Source: Flavobacteriales bacterium
Lineage (GTDB): Bacteria; Bacteroidota; Bacteroidia; Flavobacteriales_F; PHOS-HE28
Length of the DNA: 64,000 nucleotides
Assembly (NCBI GenBank): GCA_030584065.1
Contig: CP129489.1
Span: 2,461,497-2,525,496 of the forward strand
Direction: 5' to 3'
Made by a program: the position numbers and the translations under genes. The notes beneath the pieces are model-generated. The model was not told where the DNA came from, did no database searches, and saw nothing but the letters and a program-made list of their open reading frames with translations. Below are positions 25,610 through 34,738 of the stretch, in pieces. Positions within the stretch are counted from its first letter, which is position 1; each line of letters begins with the position of its first letter.

Positions 25610-26647
25610 TCAATCGGGACGCTGCAGCGTGAAGGTGAATGTGGTGCCCTTGCCCTCCACGCTTTTCACCGTGATGCTCTGCCCATGGGCATCGATGATG
25701 TGCTTGACGATGGCCAGGCCCAGTCCCGAGCCGCCCTCGTTCCGGGCGCGGCTCTTGCCCACTCTGTAGAAGCGCTCGAACAGCCGCGGAAGGTGCTCGG
25801 GGCTGATGCCGATGCCATCGTCCGCCACCTCCACGGCCACCTGGTCGCCGAGCAGGTAGCTTGAAACGTGGCAGCCCCCCCCCTCACGGCCGTAGTTGAT
25901 GGCATTCGTGAACAGGTTCACCAGCACCTGCATCAGCCGATCGCGATCCACCCGCACAGGTGTGCCGCGCTCCACGCCGTTGACCAGCTTCACCCCTTTG
26001 GATGCGCTCTGCAGTTCAAGGGATTCGATGGCGTCGCGCACCACCTCATGGAGGTCCACCACCGCAAGCCGGAGGTCCATAACGCCGCTCTCGAGCTTCG
26101 AGATCATGTCCAGGTCCTCCACGATCTTCATCAGGCGGTCGACTCCGTTGGAGGCGCGCTCCAGGAAGTCGCGGTTCACCTTCTCGTCCTCCAGCCCGCC
26201 TTCCAGCAGCGTAAGGATGTAGCCTTGGATGTTGAAGATGGGCGTCTTCAGCTCATGGGCCAGGTTGCCTATGAATTCGCGGCGGAACTTCTCGCGTTCC
26301 TGCAGCTCGCGGATCTCCGTGCGCCGCTCGCTGGCCCATTCCGCCACCTCCGCATTCACCCTGCTGAGCTCATCGCCCGCAGCGGTCCGCTCCGGCGCAG
26401 GCCTCCCGCGCCGCAGATCGTGAACGGTGCGATAGAGCGTCTTGATCCGCCCATGCACGAAACGCTCGATGCCGAATGAGAACGTTGCGTATGCCACCCC
26501 GAGGATGGCCAGCGCGCACAGGAACGGCCACCAGGGCGCCAGGGATGAACCGGCGATGTCGGCGCCCATGCCAGCCAGCAGGCCACCGATGGCCGCCACC
26601 GCCATGGAGGCGAGCAATGCGATCTGGCGTGGGGTGAGTTGGCCCAT
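25610..26647 (-). CDS. PhoR-like membrane sensor histidine kinase
   Basis: 345 residues. Two membrane segments (about 9-27 and 40-58) with a very short external loop, a linker helix, then DHp domain with phospho-acceptor His131 in NLAHELKTP and a HATPase domain with NLFTNAINYG (N box), ADDGIGI and EGGSGLGLAIVKH. PhoR/WalK class. The short sensor loop suggests it senses within the membrane or through a partner. No response regulator is adjacent; the divergent neighbour is a Na/Pi cotransporter with a PhoU-like tail, so phosphate sensing is a reasonable guess. The ATG at 26647 was preferred because a -7-like element overlaps the start at 26674. Confidence 0.9.
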   Translation of the reverse strand: MGQLTPRQIALLASMAVAAIGGLLAGMGADIAGSSLAPWWPFLCALAILGVAYATFSFGIERFVHGRIKTLYRTVHDLRRGRPAPERTAAGDELSRVNAEVAEWASERRTEIRELQEREKFRREFIGNLAHELKTPIFNIQGYILTLLEGGLEDEKVNRDFLERASNGVDRLMKIVEDLDMISKLESGVMDLRLAVVDLHEVVRDAIESLELQSASKGVKLVNGVERGTPVRVDRDRLMQVLVNLFTNAINYGREGGGCHVSSYLLGDQVAVEVADDGIGISPEHLPRLFERFYRVGKSRARNEGGSGLGLAIVKHIIDAHGQSITVKSVEGKGTTFTFTLQRPD

Positions 26648-26764
26648 GACGGTGCGTGCCGGCACGTAGGGCAAGTTTACCCCCGAGCGGGGATGCCCGA
26701 CAGGCAGGACCGGTGATTTAACCTTTCCGAAACACAGGCCGGGTAGCTTGCGCCGCCATTCCCC

Positions 26765-28450
26765 ATGCGCTTCGGGCTGATCGAGTTCCTTACCCTCGCT
26801 GGGTCGCTGGGCCTCTTCATCTATGGGATGAAGGTGATGAGCGAAGGCCTCCAGAAAGTAGCGGGGCGCCGCATGCGCAACGTGCTGGCCAGCATGACGG
26901 CCAACCGCTTGCGGGGCGTCCTCACGGGCTTGGTGAGCACCGGGGTGATCCAGAGCAGCAGCGCGGCCACCGTGATGGTGGTCGGCTTCGTGAACGCCGG
27001 ATTGCTTTCGGTGCGTCAGGCGATCAGCGTGATCATGGGCGCCAACATCGGCACCACCTTGAAGGCCGTGCTGTTCAGCTGGGCGGTGTTCGCCGATGTG
27101 AGCATCACCAAGCTGGCCATCCCCATCATCGGCATCGCCTTCCCGCTGCTGTTCATGAGGGCGCCTCGGGCCCGAGCAGGCGCCGAATTCCTGCTAGGCG
27201 CAGCCCTGCTCTTCCTCGGCATCGAGTTCCTCAAGCAGTCGGTCCCCGCCCCCTCGCCGGAGGCGCTGCGCTTCCTCCATGGGCTCAGCGACCGGGGCAT
27301 GCTCTCCGTGGTGCTGTTCGTGCTCATCGGCGCCGCGCTGGCGGCGGTCATCCAGTCCTCGAGCGCCTCCATCGCACTCACCCTGGTGCTCTGCGAGAAC
27401 GGGACCATCGGCTATGACATGGCCGCAGCGCTGGTGCTGGGCGAGAACATCGGCACCACGGTAACGGCGAACATCGCCGCCCTTGTGGCCAGTGCATGGG
27501 CCAAGCGCACGGCACGCGCCCACCTGCTGTTCAACCTCATCGGCGTGGCCTGGGCGCTGCTCCTGTTCAGGCCATACCTCGACCTCATCGACCGCTACGT
27601 GGCAGCCACCTTCGGCGCCTCGCCCTATTACGACCATGCCTCGATCATGTGGGCGCTCACCGCGCTCCACATCAGCTTCAATGTGACCAACACCCTGCTG
27701 CTGGTCGGATTCGTGCCCCTGCTTGAGCGCATCGTTACATGGATGGTGCCCGCCCGCACCCAGCTGGATGAGGAATACCGGCTGGAATACCTCGATGCTG
27801 ACATCCCCCTCTCCCCCGAGGTCTCCCTCATCGAGGCACGTCGTGAGATCGCCCGATTCGGCCGTGTCACCCATGAGATGCTGGGCATGACGCGCGAACT
27901 GCTCACCGCGCGCGAGAGCGTGCAGCGCGACCGGCTCATGCAGCGCATGGCCCGATACGAGCAGCTCACCGACCGCATCGAGGTGGAGGTGGGCAAGTAC
28001 CTTACCAAGACCAGTACCGAGGCGCGCAACGAGGAGGTCACCCAGCGCATCCGCGGCATGCTCAGCATCGTGGGCGACCTGGAGCGCGTGGGCGACATCT
28101 TCTTCCAGATGAGCAAGGCCATGGAGCGCAAGCTCGATGACCGCGTCTGGTTCACACCGGAGCAGCGGCAGGACCTCTCCGGCATGCTCGACCTGCTGGA
28201 CCAGGCCTTCGAGGTGATGCACCGCAACCTGGATGCGGACCAGGACCTCGTGCGGCTGGATGAGGCCGTGGAGGCCGAGCAGCGCATCAATGCCTTGCGC
28301 GACCAACTGAGGCACAAGCATTGGAAGAGCATCGAGGAGGGCGACTACAACGTTCGCAGCGGCCTCGTCTACCACGATCTGTTCAGCAGCTGCGAGAAGG
28401 TGGGCGACCACCTGATCAACGTCTCCGAGGCGCTCGCCGGCGAGATGTGA
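26765..28450 (+). CDS. Na+/phosphate cotransporter family protein with PhoU-like C-terminal domain
   Basis: 561 residues. Two NptA/PNaS repeats carry the paired signatures VIQSSSAATVMVVGFVNAG (about 61-79) and VIQSSSASIALTLVL (about 194-208), each followed by GANIGTT or GENIGTT. The C-terminal 200 residues are helical and PhoU-like (RFGRVTHEMLGMTRELL, GDLERVGDIFFQMSKAME). Expected to import phosphate with sodium at the inner membrane. It lies divergent from the PhoR-like kinase with 117 bp between the start codons. Confidence 0.93.
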   Translation: MRFGLIEFLTLAGSLGLFIYGMKVMSEGLQKVAGRRMRNVLASMTANRLRGVLTGLVSTGVIQSSSAATVMVVGFVNAGLLSVRQAISVIMGANIGTTLKAVLFSWAVFADVSITKLAIPIIGIAFPLLFMRAPRARAGAEFLLGAALLFLGIEFLKQSVPAPSPEALRFLHGLSDRGMLSVVLFVLIGAALAAVIQSSSASIALTLVLCENGTIGYDMAAALVLGENIGTTVTANIAALVASAWAKRTARAHLLFNLIGVAWALLLFRPYLDLIDRYVAATFGASPYYDHASIMWALTALHISFNVTNTLLLVGFVPLLERIVTWMVPARTQLDEEYRLEYLDADIPLSPEVSLIEARREIARFGRVTHEMLGMTRELLTARESVQRDRLMQRMARYEQLTDRIEVEVGKYLTKTSTEARNEEVTQRIRGMLSIVGDLERVGDIFFQMSKAMERKLDDRVWFTPEQRQDLSGMLDLLDQAFEVMHRNLDADQDLVRLDEAVEAEQRINALRDQLRHKHWKSIEEGDYNVRSGLVYHDLFSSCEKVGDHLINVSEALAGEM

Positions 28451-28459
28451 CCGCGCCCC

Positions 28460-28966
28460 TCAGGGCGCCACCTTCACCGGATCGCTGACCACCGTATTGC
28501 TGGTGTGCAGTGCGCGGTCAACCAAGCGCGCGGAGATGCGGACGGTATCGAACGGATTGCCCGGCACGATGGGCCAAGGCTTCAACGCCACGGCAATCTC
28601 CCCCTCCAGCGCCTTATTCTGGCCGGTGGGTGTGATGCGCGGGATGCGGTAGTACAGCGGGAGCGCGAAGTCCACGCGCGTCCACACGCCGTTCCGGAGC
28701 TCATCGTAATCCAGGAAGAGGTTGTGGTAGTAGGTCGACCCGGTGTCGAACGGCGGCTGATTGTCACCGCCGTCCAGGCCCACATCCCCGTCACCATCGG
28801 TGAAACCGATGACGAAGGAGGCCGAATCCTGGTATTGGGTGAACGATCGGAAGGTGATGACCGGCTCCACCGGGAACTCCTCCGGCTTGCGGCAGCCGAG
28901 CACCGCCGCCATGGCGATGGCCAGGAGCCCGGCTACTTTTACCCGCGAGGTGCGCATCGGTCGCAT
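28460..28966 (-). CDS. Small lipoprotein of unknown function
   Basis: 168 residues with a lipoprotein signal peptide ending in the lipobox VLGC (Cys25). The mature part has an acidic GFTDGDGDVGLDGGDN segment, possibly calcium binding, and a beta-rich remainder. It resembles lipoproteins widespread in Bacteroidota without a named function. A perfect -7 element (28972-28979) ends 5 bp before the ATG at 28966; a second in-frame ATG lies at 28957. Converges on the Na/Pi cotransporter with a 9-bp gap. Confidence 0.8.
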   Translation of the reverse strand: MRPMRTSRVKVAGLLAIAMAAVLGCRKPEEFPVEPVITFRSFTQYQDSASFVIGFTDGDGDVGLDGGDNQPPFDTGSTYYHNLFLDYDELRNGVWTRVDFALPLYYRIPRITPTGQNKALEGEIAVALKPWPIVPGNPFDTVRISARLVDRALHTSNTVVSDPVKVAP

Positions 28967-28971
28967 TGTTC

Positions 28972-28979
28972 CAAAGGTA
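28972..28979 (-). promoter_or_regulatory. -7 promoter element for the small lipoprotein gene
   Basis: TACCTTTG on the minus strand, a perfect TAnnTTTG. Its first base is also the first base of the start codon of the divergent LuxE-like gene at 28979. Confidence 0.6.
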
Positions 28980-29992
28980 TGCCGCCAGCGGTGCCACAGC
29001 CCAGCCCCACCCTCTTCCGGGAGCAGGTCCTGGCCGTCCGCACCGCTGAGGAGTTCAACGCCGCCGCCCTTGGATTATTCCGTCTGCATGCCTCCTCGAA
29101 CCCTGTGTACCGGGGATTCCTTGAAGGACTGGGGCAGGACCCGGCCGAGGTGCGCGAGGTGGCTGGCATCCCGTTCCTCCCCATCACGGCGTTCCGCCGG
29201 CATACCGTGCTGCTTGAGGGGCTCAAGCCCACGATCACGTTCACCAGCAGCGGCACCACCGCCTCCGTCACCAGCCGGCACCCCGTGCCCTGGCCGGACC
29301 TCTACGAGCGGTCCTTCATGGCTTCCTTCACTGCTGCCTATGGCCCGCCTCAGGGTTGGCGCATACTGGCGCTGCTGCCCTCCTACCTCGAGCGCTCGGG
29401 CAGCTCTTTGGTCCATATGGCTGAGCGCCTCATCGCGGCCACGGGCGATGCGCTCAGCGGCACCTACCTCTACCGGTACGACGAGCTGGCGGAGGCGCTC
29501 CGCCGCTCGGAGGCAGAAGGCCGGCCCACCCTGCTGCTCGGCGTCACCTTCGCCCTCCTCGACCTGGCCGAGCACCATCCGATGCCGCTGCGCCATACCG
29601 TGATCATGGAGACGGGCGGCATGAAAGGGCGCCGGCCCGAATTGGTGCGGGAGGAGCTGCACCGGATACTGCGTGAGGCCTTCGGGGTGCCGGCCATCCA
29701 CAGCGAGTACGGCATGACGGAACTGCTCTCGCAGGCCTGGAGCGGCGGGGAGGGCGTATACCGGTGCCCGCCGTGGATGCGGGTACGCATACGCGAGGTG
29801 AACGACCCGTTCGCTACGGTGCCGGACGGCCGAACGGGAGGCCTCGACATCATCGACCTCGCCAACGTGGCCAGTTGCCCCTTCATCAGCACGCAAGACC
29901 TGGGGCGCAGGCACCAGGACGGGGCCTTCGAGGTGCTGGGCCGCTTCGACAACAGCGATGCGCGGGGGTGCAACCTGCTCCTTGAGGTCTAG
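28979..29992 (+). CDS. LuxE-like acyl-protein synthetase
   Basis: 337 residues of the LuxE/PaaK adenylate-forming family. [18 protein letters not shown] is the phosphate-binding loop; [11 protein letters not shown] is the aromatic-Gly-x-Thr-Glu motif of the adenylation site; and [13 protein letters not shown] and [11 protein letters not shown] follow near the C-terminus. LuxE proteins activate fatty acids and transfer them to a cysteine. No luxC, luxD or acyl-carrier gene is nearby, so the acceptor is unknown. Stop codon shares CTAG with the tyrS stop. Confidence 0.87.
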   Translation: MPPAVPQPSPTLFREQVLAVRTAEEFNAAALGLFRLHASSNPVYRGFLEGLGQDPAEVREVAGIPFLPITAFRRHTVLLEGLKPTITFTSSGTTASVTSRHPVPWPDLYERSFMASFTAAYGPPQGWRILALLPSYLERSGSSLVHMAERLIAATGDALSGTYLYRYDELAEALRRSEAEGRPTLLLGVTFALLDLAEHHPMPLRHTVIMETGGMKGRRPELVREELHRILREAFGVPAIHSEYGMTELLSQAWSGGEGVYRCPPWMRVRIREVNDPFATVPDGRTGGLDIIDLANVASCPFISTQDLGRRHQDGAFEVLGRFDNSDARGCNLLLEV

Positions 29993-31266
29993 CCCGCCAC
30001 CTTCACCAGGAAGTAGTTCTTCTTGCCCCGTTGCAGCAGGAGGAAACGCCGATCGGCATCCGCAGTCCACGCCTCCTCCACCTTCTGGCGATTCACGCTG
30101 ATGCTGCCTTCCTTCAAGGCACGCTTCGCTTCGCCCTTGCTGGGAAGGAAGCCCGTCAGCTCCGTGAGCAGATCGGTGATTGCGGCGCCCATGAGGCGCT
30201 CGCGCGGAACCTCGGCCTGCGGCACCCCCTCAAACACCTCGAGCCATTGCCGGTCCGTGAGGCGGTCCAACGCATCGGCCGTGGCATTGCCGAAGAGGAT
30301 CTCGCTCGCCTGCTGCGCAGCCTTCAGCTCTTCCCGGCCATGGACCCGGCTCGTGATCTCCTCCGCCAGCGCCCTCTGCAAGGCCCGCTGGTGCGGCGCC
30401 TTGGCATGCTCGGCAATCAGGGCCTCCACCCGCTCCTGCTCCCAGGTGGTGAAGATCCGCAGGCACTTCTCCGACTCCGCGTCGGCAGTATTGAGCCAGA
30501 ACTGGTAGAACCTGTAAGGCGAGGTGCGCTTCGCATCGAGCCAGATGTTGCCGCCCTCGCTCTTGCCGAATTTGCTGCCATCGGCCTTGGTGAGCAGCGG
30601 CGTGGTGATGGCGAAGGCAGGGTTGCTGACGGCCTCCTCTCCCCCCATGCGCCGGATGAGCTCCGTACCGGTGGTGATGTTGCCCCACTGGTCGCTGCCC
30701 CCCATCTGGAAGCGCACGCCCTTGTGCTTCCAGAGCCAGTAGAAGTCGTAACCCTGCACCAGCTGATAGCTGAACTCGGTGAAGCTGATGCCCGTCTCCA
30801 AGCGGCTCTTCACGCTGTCCTTCGACATCATGTAGTTCACGGTGATGTGCTTGCCCACCTCACGGATGAAGCGCAGGAAGCCCATGTCCTTGAACCAGTC
30901 GTAGTTGTTCACGAGCTCGGCCGCGTTCGGGCCGCTGAAATCGATGAAGCGCTCGAGCTGCGCCTGCACGCAAGCCTGGTTATGGCGCAGCGCATCCTCG
31001 TCGAGCAGGTTGCGCTCGGCGCTCTTGCCGCTGGGATCGCCCACCATGCCAGTGGCGCCGCCGACCAGCGCGATGGGCGTGTTGCCGCAGCGCTGGAAGT
31101 GCACCAGCATCATGATCTGTACCATGTTGCCCACATGGAGGCTGTCCGCCGTGGGGTCGAAGCCGATGTAGCCGCGCTGGGGGCCCTTGGACAATTGCTC
31201 CTCGGCGCCGGGCATGCTGTCATGCAGCAGGCCTCGCCAGCGCAGTTCCTCGATATAGTTCCTCAT
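29989..31266 (-). CDS. tyrS: Tyrosyl-tRNA synthetase (TyrS)
   Basis: Class I aminoacyl-tRNA synthetase, 425 residues. HIGH-type motif HVGNM (44-48) after FDPTADSL, and KMSKS-type motif KFGKS in [30 protein letters not shown] is the tyrosine-binding region, and the C-terminus is an S4-like RNA-binding domain ([18 protein letters not shown]). All expected parts are present. Start ATG 31266, with a -7 element at 31295-31302. Confidence 0.97.
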   Translation of the reverse strand: MRNYIEELRWRGLLHDSMPGAEEQLSKGPQRGYIGFDPTADSLHVGNMVQIMMLVHFQRCGNTPIALVGGATGMVGDPSGKSAERNLLDEDALRHNQACVQAQLERFIDFSGPNAAELVNNYDWFKDMGFLRFIREVGKHITVNYMMSKDSVKSRLETGISFTEFSYQLVQGYDFYWLWKHKGVRFQMGGSDQWGNITTGTELIRRMGGEEAVSNPAFAITTPLLTKADGSKFGKSEGGNIWLDAKRTSPYRFYQFWLNTADAESEKCLRIFTTWEQERVEALIAEHAKAPHQRALQRALAEEITSRVHGREELKAAQQASEILFGNATADALDRLTDRQWLEVFEGVPQAEVPRERLMGAAITDLLTELTGFLPSKGEAKRALKEGSISVNRQKVEEAWTADADRRFLLLQRGKKNYFLVKVAG

Positions 31267-31294
31267 GACGCTTCACCCGCCCGGCGGGCGGCAG

Positions 31295-31302
31295 CGAAGG
31301 TA
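31295..31302 (-). promoter_or_regulatory. -7 promoter element for tyrS
   Basis: TACCTTCG on the minus strand. It is back to back with the element for the epimerase gene at 31324. Confidence 0.4.
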
Positions 31303-31323
31303 GCCGGAGGCGGGCGGAGGGGC

Positions 31324-31331
31324 TACCTTTC
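31324..31331 (+). promoter_or_regulatory. -7 promoter element for the epimerase gene
   Basis: TACCTTTC(G), 10 bp before the ATG at 31342. Confidence 0.45.
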
Positions 31332-31341
31332 GCTCCCCCGC

Positions 31342-32343
31342 ATGGATCTCGTAACCGGCGCCACCGGCATCGTGGGCACGCATGTGCTCCTCGAGCTCCT
31401 CCGTGCCGGGAGGCCGGTGCGTGCGCTGCACCGCGCCGACAGCGATCGGGGAATCGTGCAGCGGGTCTTCCGCCACTATGGCCACGAGGGGTTGGCCGGC
31501 CGCATCGAATGGGCCCAAGGCGACCTTCAGGATGTCGACGCACTGCGCGATGCGCTACAGGGCATCACGCACGTCTATCATGCCGCAGCGGTCGTGAGCT
31601 TCGACCCGCGCCACGCACGGTCGATGTATGCGGTGAACGCGGGGGGAACTGCGAATCTCGTGGACATGGCCCTGGAGGCGGGTGTGTGCAGGCTGTGCCA
31701 CGTAAGCTCCACCGCAGCCATCGGGTCCGCCGGCGCCGGTGCGGTGCGGGATGAGTCGATGCCCTGGGCCGACGTGGCGGGGACATCGGACTACTCCCGC
31801 AGCAAGCATCTGGCGGAAATGGAGGTGCAGCGCGGCATCGCGGAAGGGCTTGATGCAGTGATCGTGAACCCGAGCGTGATCATCGGGCCCGGTGCCCCGG
31901 GCCGCAGCAGCATGGCGCTCCTCACCCGGCTCCGCAAGGGAACACGCTTCTACACGCGGGGCACCAATGCATTCGTCGATGCCCGCGACGTGGCGGCATG
32001 CATGGTGGCCCTCATTGAGCGCGGCTCCTGCGGCGAACGCTACCTGATCCCCGGCGAGAACGCCACCTACCGCAGCCTGTTCGAGGCCGCCTGCCGCGCA
32101 TTCGGGAACCCGGCGCCTACCTGGGAGGCGAAGGCATGGATGCTCCATCTGGCCTGGAGGGCGGAACGGCTGCGCAGCCTGCTCACGGGCTCCTCTCCCT
32201 TGGTCACCCGCACCGCCGTTGCCAGCGCCCTTGCGCGCCGCTCGTACAGCGGCGCTAAGGCTGCGGAGCTCCTGGGCTACCGGTTCAGGGCCTTGGAGGA
32301 GTCCGTGGCCAACGCGGCATCCTTCGCCGCCGCTGCATCGTGA
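31342..32343 (+). CDS. NAD(P)-dependent epimerase/dehydratase (extended SDR)
   Basis: 333 residues. N-terminal nucleotide-binding motif TGATGIVG (5-12), the AAAVVSF segment, and the catalytic YSRSK (YxxxK). NPSVIIGPGAPGR and FVDARDVA are typical of extended short-chain dehydrogenases acting on nucleotide sugars or related substrates. No signal peptide. Its substrate is not clear. The last 67 bp overlap the 3' end of the convergent DUF4296 gene. Confidence 0.9.
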   Translation: MDLVTGATGIVGTHVLLELLRAGRPVRALHRADSDRGIVQRVFRHYGHEGLAGRIEWAQGDLQDVDALRDALQGITHVYHAAAVVSFDPRHARSMYAVNAGGTANLVDMALEAGVCRLCHVSSTAAIGSAGAGAVRDESMPWADVAGTSDYSRSKHLAEMEVQRGIAEGLDAVIVNPSVIIGPGAPGRSSMALLTRLRKGTRFYTRGTNAFVDARDVAACMVALIERGSCGERYLIPGENATYRSLFEAACRAFGNPAPTWEAKAWMLHLAWRAERLRSLLTGSSPLVTRTAVASALARRSYSGAKAAELLGYRFRALEESVANAASFAAAAS

Positions 32344-32672
32344 AGGCGCTCGTCCTTCATCACCCGCAGCCGCTCCACAACAGCTTCATACACCGCCTGC
32401 ATCGCCTCCGGCCGGGCGGCATAGTGGTCGAAGCTCCTGCGGAATGCCGCGCTGTCGATGCCATGCTCCGCGAATACCTCGGCATAGCAGCTATCCGGAT
32501 CCGAGGTCGCTGGCTGCATCATGGCGATCTCCTGATTCAGCCGCGCCTCCACCAGCGTCATGTCGACCATGATGCCCACGAACCGCTCCCGGGGCAGTAC
32601 CTCTTCCGGCACGGGGTCTGCAGGGCGGCAGCCGCACGCGAGCAGGAGCAGCAGAATGGCAACGGGCCTCAT
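32277..32672 (-). CDS. DUF4296 lipoprotein
   Basis: 131 residues with a short lipoprotein signal peptide (MRPVAILLLLLAC, Cys13). The mature part has the DUF4296 pattern: FVGIMVDMTLVEARLNQ, YAEVFAEHGIDSAAFRRSFD and YEAVVERLR. Function unknown; widespread in Flavobacteriia next to dihydroorotase. Start overlaps the dihydroorotase stop (ATGA). Confidence 0.88.
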   Translation of the reverse strand: MRPVAILLLLLACGCRPADPVPEEVLPRERFVGIMVDMTLVEARLNQEIAMMQPATSDPDSCYAEVFAEHGIDSAAFRRSFDHYAARPEAMQAVYEAVVERLRVMKDERLHDAAAAKDAALATDSSKALNR

Positions 32673-34015
32673 CGGTCGAACATGAGCCGCTCTCCGCGCG
32701 CATCGCCGTCCACCCGGCCATCGGCGTAGACCTGCCGGCCATTCACCCAGGTGCGCAGGACCTTCGCATGGAACCTCTGGCCCTCAAAGGGCGACCAGCC
32801 GCATTTGCTCAGGAGGCCATTGCGCGTGACGGTCCACGGCGCATCGAGGTCCACCAGCACGAGATCGGCCTTGAAGCCCTCGCGCACATAGCCCCGCTCG
32901 GCGATGCGGAAGAGCCTCGCGGGCGCGTGACAGAGCTTCTCGACCACCTGCTCGATGGTGAATACGCCTTCGCGCGCCAACTCCAGCATCGCCGGCAGTG
33001 CATGCTGCACCAGGGGGCCGCCGCTCGGGCACTGGCGGTACCTCTGTGCCTTCTCCTCGAGCGTGTGAGGCGCATGATCGGTGGCCACCACATCGATGCG
33101 GCCCTCGTCCACGGCCCTGCGGATGGCATCGCGGTCGGCTGCTGTCTTCACGGCAGGGTTCCACTTGATCAGGCTGCCCTTCGCGGCGTAGTCGGCATCG
33201 GTGAACCAGAGGTGATGGACACAGGCCTCAGCCGTGATGCGCTTACCCTCCACCGGCCCCGGTTCGAAGAGCCCTACCTCCTTCGCCGTGCTGATGTGCA
33301 GTACATGCAGGCGCGTACCGAAGGCCTTCGCCCGCGCCACCGCAGTGCTGCTCGAACGATAGCAGGCCTCGGCGCTGCGGATGAACGGATGCTCCTCGAT
33401 GGGGATGTCCTCTCCGTAGCGTTCGATGCGCCTCTCGAGCTCCTGCCTGATGAGAGGGTCATCCTCGGCATGGATGGCGAGCAGCAGGTGCGCGCGGCGG
33501 AAGAGCTCGTCGAGGGCATGCTCCTCGGTGATCACCATGTCGCCGGTGCTGCTCCCGAGGAAGGCTTTGAGCCCGCAGACCCGGCGGGGGTCGGTGCGCA
33601 CCACCTCCTCGATGTTGCGCTCGCCGCAGCCCATGTAGAAGGAGTAGTTCACCACGCTGGAGGCCGCTCCGAGGCGGTACTTCTCCTCTAGCAGCTCCTG
33701 GGTGAGGGTCTGCGGAACGGTGTTGGGCATCTCCATGTAGCTGGTGATGCCGCCAGCGGCTGCGGCCATGCTGCCGTGCGCGATGTCCTCCTTGTGGGTC
33801 AGCCCGGGCTCGCGGAAATGGACCTGGTCATCGATGGCGCCCGGCAGCAGGTGGCGTCCGGCAGCATCCACCTCCCGTGCCCCAGGCACCGCGCCGATGC
33901 CCTCCGGAGCGACCCTGGCGATCCGATCGGCCTCCAGGAGCACATCGGCCTGCACCGAGAGGCCCTCATTCACTACGACCGCATCTCTTATCAGCGTGCG
34001 TTCCATGGCCATCAT
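32669..34015 (-). CDS. pyrC: Dihydroorotase (PyrC, type I amidohydrolase)
   Basis: 448 residues; closes carbamoyl-aspartate to dihydroorotate in pyrimidine synthesis. Amidohydrolase metal site: DDQVHFREPG, where the usual HxH is QxH; the carbamylated-lysine region GLKAFLGSSTG; AIHAEDD; HVLHIST; and the catalytic Asp in VATDHAPH. I recall the QxH form from other Bacteroidota dihydroorotases. The ATG at 34015 forms an ATGA overlap with the upstream glycosyltransferase gene. Confidence 0.92.
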   Translation of the reverse strand: MMAMERTLIRDAVVVNEGLSVQADVLLEADRIARVAPEGIGAVPGAREVDAAGRHLLPGAIDDQVHFREPGLTHKEDIAHGSMAAAAGGITSYMEMPNTVPQTLTQELLEEKYRLGAASSVVNYSFYMGCGERNIEEVVRTDPRRVCGLKAFLGSSTGDMVITEEHALDELFRRAHLLLAIHAEDDPLIRQELERRIERYGEDIPIEEHPFIRSAEACYRSSSTAVARAKAFGTRLHVLHISTAKEVGLFEPGPVEGKRITAEACVHHLWFTDADYAAKGSLIKWNPAVKTAADRDAIRRAVDEGRIDVVATDHAPHTLEEKAQRYRQCPSGGPLVQHALPAMLELAREGVFTIEQVVEKLCHAPARLFRIAERGYVREGFKADLVLVDLDAPWTVTRNGLLSKCGWSPFEGQRFHAKVLRTWVNGRQVYADGRVDGDARGERLMFDR

Positions 34016-34731
34016 TTGATCCACCCGCCGAAGCGCATCTGCAGAACGCCGATCATCGCCTCGCGGAAGATGCTGGTGTTCATCTTGCTCGTCCCCTTCT
34101 CCCGGTCGATGAAGGTGATGGGCACCTCCGCGATCCGGAACCCTTTCCGCCGGGCGCGGTACTTCATCTCGATCTGGAAGGCATAGCCGACGAACCGCAC
34201 CTCATCCAGCGGGATCGCCTCCAATACGCGCCGCGTGTAGCAGACGAATCCGGCAGTGGTGTCGCGCACGCCGAGCCAGAGCACGGCGCGCACGTAGAGC
34301 GACGCGCAGTAGCTGAGCAGCACACGGTCCCAGCTCCAATCCTTCACATGGCCGCCCTTCACATAGCGCGAGCCCACGCTCATGTCCGCACCGTGGTCTG
34401 CGCAAGCCTTGTAGAGGCGGACAAGGTCATCCGGGTCGTGCGAGAAATCCGCATCCATCTCGAAGATGAACGCATAGCCCTCCGCCAACGCCCATTTGAA
34501 GCCCGCGATGTACGCCGTTCCCAAGCCGAGCTTGCCCTGTCGCTCGATCAGGTGCACGCGCCCGGGATGCAAGGCCATCATCTCCCGCACGATCGCTGCG
34601 GTGCCATCCGGGGATCCATCGTCCACCACCAGTGCATCGAATGCGGGATCGAGGCGGAGCGCATGCGCGAGAATGTCGCGGATGTTCTCCCGTTCGTTGT
34701 AGGTGGGGATGATGACGAGTCGCTGCGCCAA
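34012..34731 (-). CDS. Polyprenol-phosphate mannosyltransferase-like GT2 (DPM1-like)
   Basis: 239-residue family 2 glycosyltransferase: VVDDGSPDGT for nucleotide-sugar binding, the metal-binding DxD in FEMDADFSHDPDDL, and SRYVKGG. No C-terminal membrane anchors, as in soluble Dpm1. Likely makes a polyprenyl-phosphate sugar donor for exported glycoconjugates. The only reasonable start is a TTG at 34731, 7 bp after a -7-like TATCTTCG. First of three coupled genes with pyrC and DUF4296; 33 bp after the giant surface protein. Confidence 0.9.
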   Translation of the reverse strand: MAQRLVIIPTYNERENIRDILAHALRLDPAFDALVVDDGSPDGTAAIVREMMALHPGRVHLIERQGKLGLGTAYIAGFKWALAEGYAFIFEMDADFSHDPDDLVRLYKACADHGADMSVGSRYVKGGHVKDWSWDRVLLSYCASLYVRAVLWLGVRDTTAGFVCYTRRVLEAIPLDEVRFVGYAFQIEMKYRARRKGFRIAEVPITFIDREKGTSKMNTSIFREAMIGVLQMRFGGWIK

Positions 34732-34738
34732 GGCGGAG

